Below the pieces are notes generated by a model, which had not been told where the DNA came from, did not search any database, and saw only the letters and a list, made by a program, of their open reading frames with translations. Position numbers and translations under genes: made by a program. Below, in pieces: positions 63,995 to 64,000 of a stretch of DNA of 64,000 nt (position 1 is the first letter of the stretch; the number at the start of each line of letters is the position of its first letter). The DNA is from CAZMPJ01 sp964568455 (GTDB lineage: Bacteria > Margulisbacteria > WOR-1 > O2-12-FULL-45-9), in NCBI GenBank assembly GCA_964568455.1, contig CAZMPJ010000007.1, forward strand, positions 17,616 through 81,615, given 5' to 3'.

Positions 63995-64000
63995 ATGAAG
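63995..64000 (+). CDS. Start of a gene cut by the window edge
   Basis: AGGAG (63983-63987) followed 7 bases later by ATGAAG at the window end. Only two codons are visible, so no product can be named. The 60-base gap between the divergent starts is A/T-rich and includes the short inverted motif TGAAA...TTTCA (63961-63976). Confidence 0.4.

Overview
This window is A+T-rich, very densely packed bacterial DNA. Many neighbouring genes overlap by 4 bases (ATGA) or more, no gene-free gap exceeds 300 bases, and there is one tRNA. The cell was a diderm: it encodes ADP-heptose (LPS core) enzymes, an LptC/LptA-like LPS export protein, a TolC-like outer-membrane protein with an ABC exporter, and lipoproteins. 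Hybrid cluster protein, radical-SAM enzymes and a B12-dependent MetH point to an anaerobic or microaerophilic life. Lipoproteins with long Ser/Thr linkers plus this gene set suggest an uncultured lineage such as Margulisbacteria/Saganbacteria (WOR-1). That is an inference from gene content, with low confidence.

Layout. 1-4.1 kb: end of an ArsP-type permease, a Met-rich small membrane protein, then an NsrR-like Rrf2 regulator with NrdD-like, ferredoxin, hcp and HD-domain genes (NO/hydroxylamine stress). 4.1-9.3 kb: complete late biotin pathway, bioBFDA divergent from bioH-like/bioC around an 18-bp palindrome. 9.3-11.8 kb: TPP riboswitch and thiGHE. 11.8-28.5 kb: a co-directional sulfur block of 17 genes: cysteine-free Rrf2 (CymR-like) regulator, APS reductase, PiT-type permease, tetrapyrrole genes hemA-hemC-cobA/hemD-hemB-hemL (toward siroheme), a ThiS-CysK fusion, a MetY-like enzyme, a ThiF/MoeB-type E1, a JAMM protease, a sulfite reductase fused to TusA, a PP-loop sulfurtransferase, and metY-metX-metW. 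28.5-32.3 kb: secreted 3D-domain protein, larE, a biotin carboxylase and a geranylgeranyl-reductase-like flavoprotein. 32.5-41.9 kb: cysteine desulfurase, mnmA, nadA, a CheY-like protein, tRNA(CAU), tilS, folP, folK, tsaE, tsaB. 41.9-46.6 kb: kelch lipoprotein, rimI-like gene, a REP-associated transposase between REP-like hairpin arrays, and metH. 46.6-52 kb: TolC/MacA/MacB-like exporter. 52-57.7 kb (minus): TlpA-like, trxB, lptC, TPR, hldE, gmhB, gmhA. 57.7-64 kb: large lipoprotein, asd, and two orphan genes, one made of seven ~71-residue repeats.

How it fits together. Sulfate or APS sulfur is reduced to sulfite and then, on a siroheme enzyme whose cofactor genes lie in the same block, to sulfide. 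A ubiquitin-like carrier (here fused to cysteine synthase), an E1 and a JAMM protease form a protein-thiocarboxylate route to cysteine and homocysteine; MetX/MetY and MetH finish methionine. The ThiS-CysK fusion beside its presumed processing protease is the most unusual system seen. Second in interest are the uniformly shortened tetrapyrrole enzymes, a local REP/RAYT system, and intergenic-type repeats built in frame into mnmA, metH and lipoprotein signal peptides. Promoters are mostly extended -10 (TGnTATAAT) with very short or no leaders.
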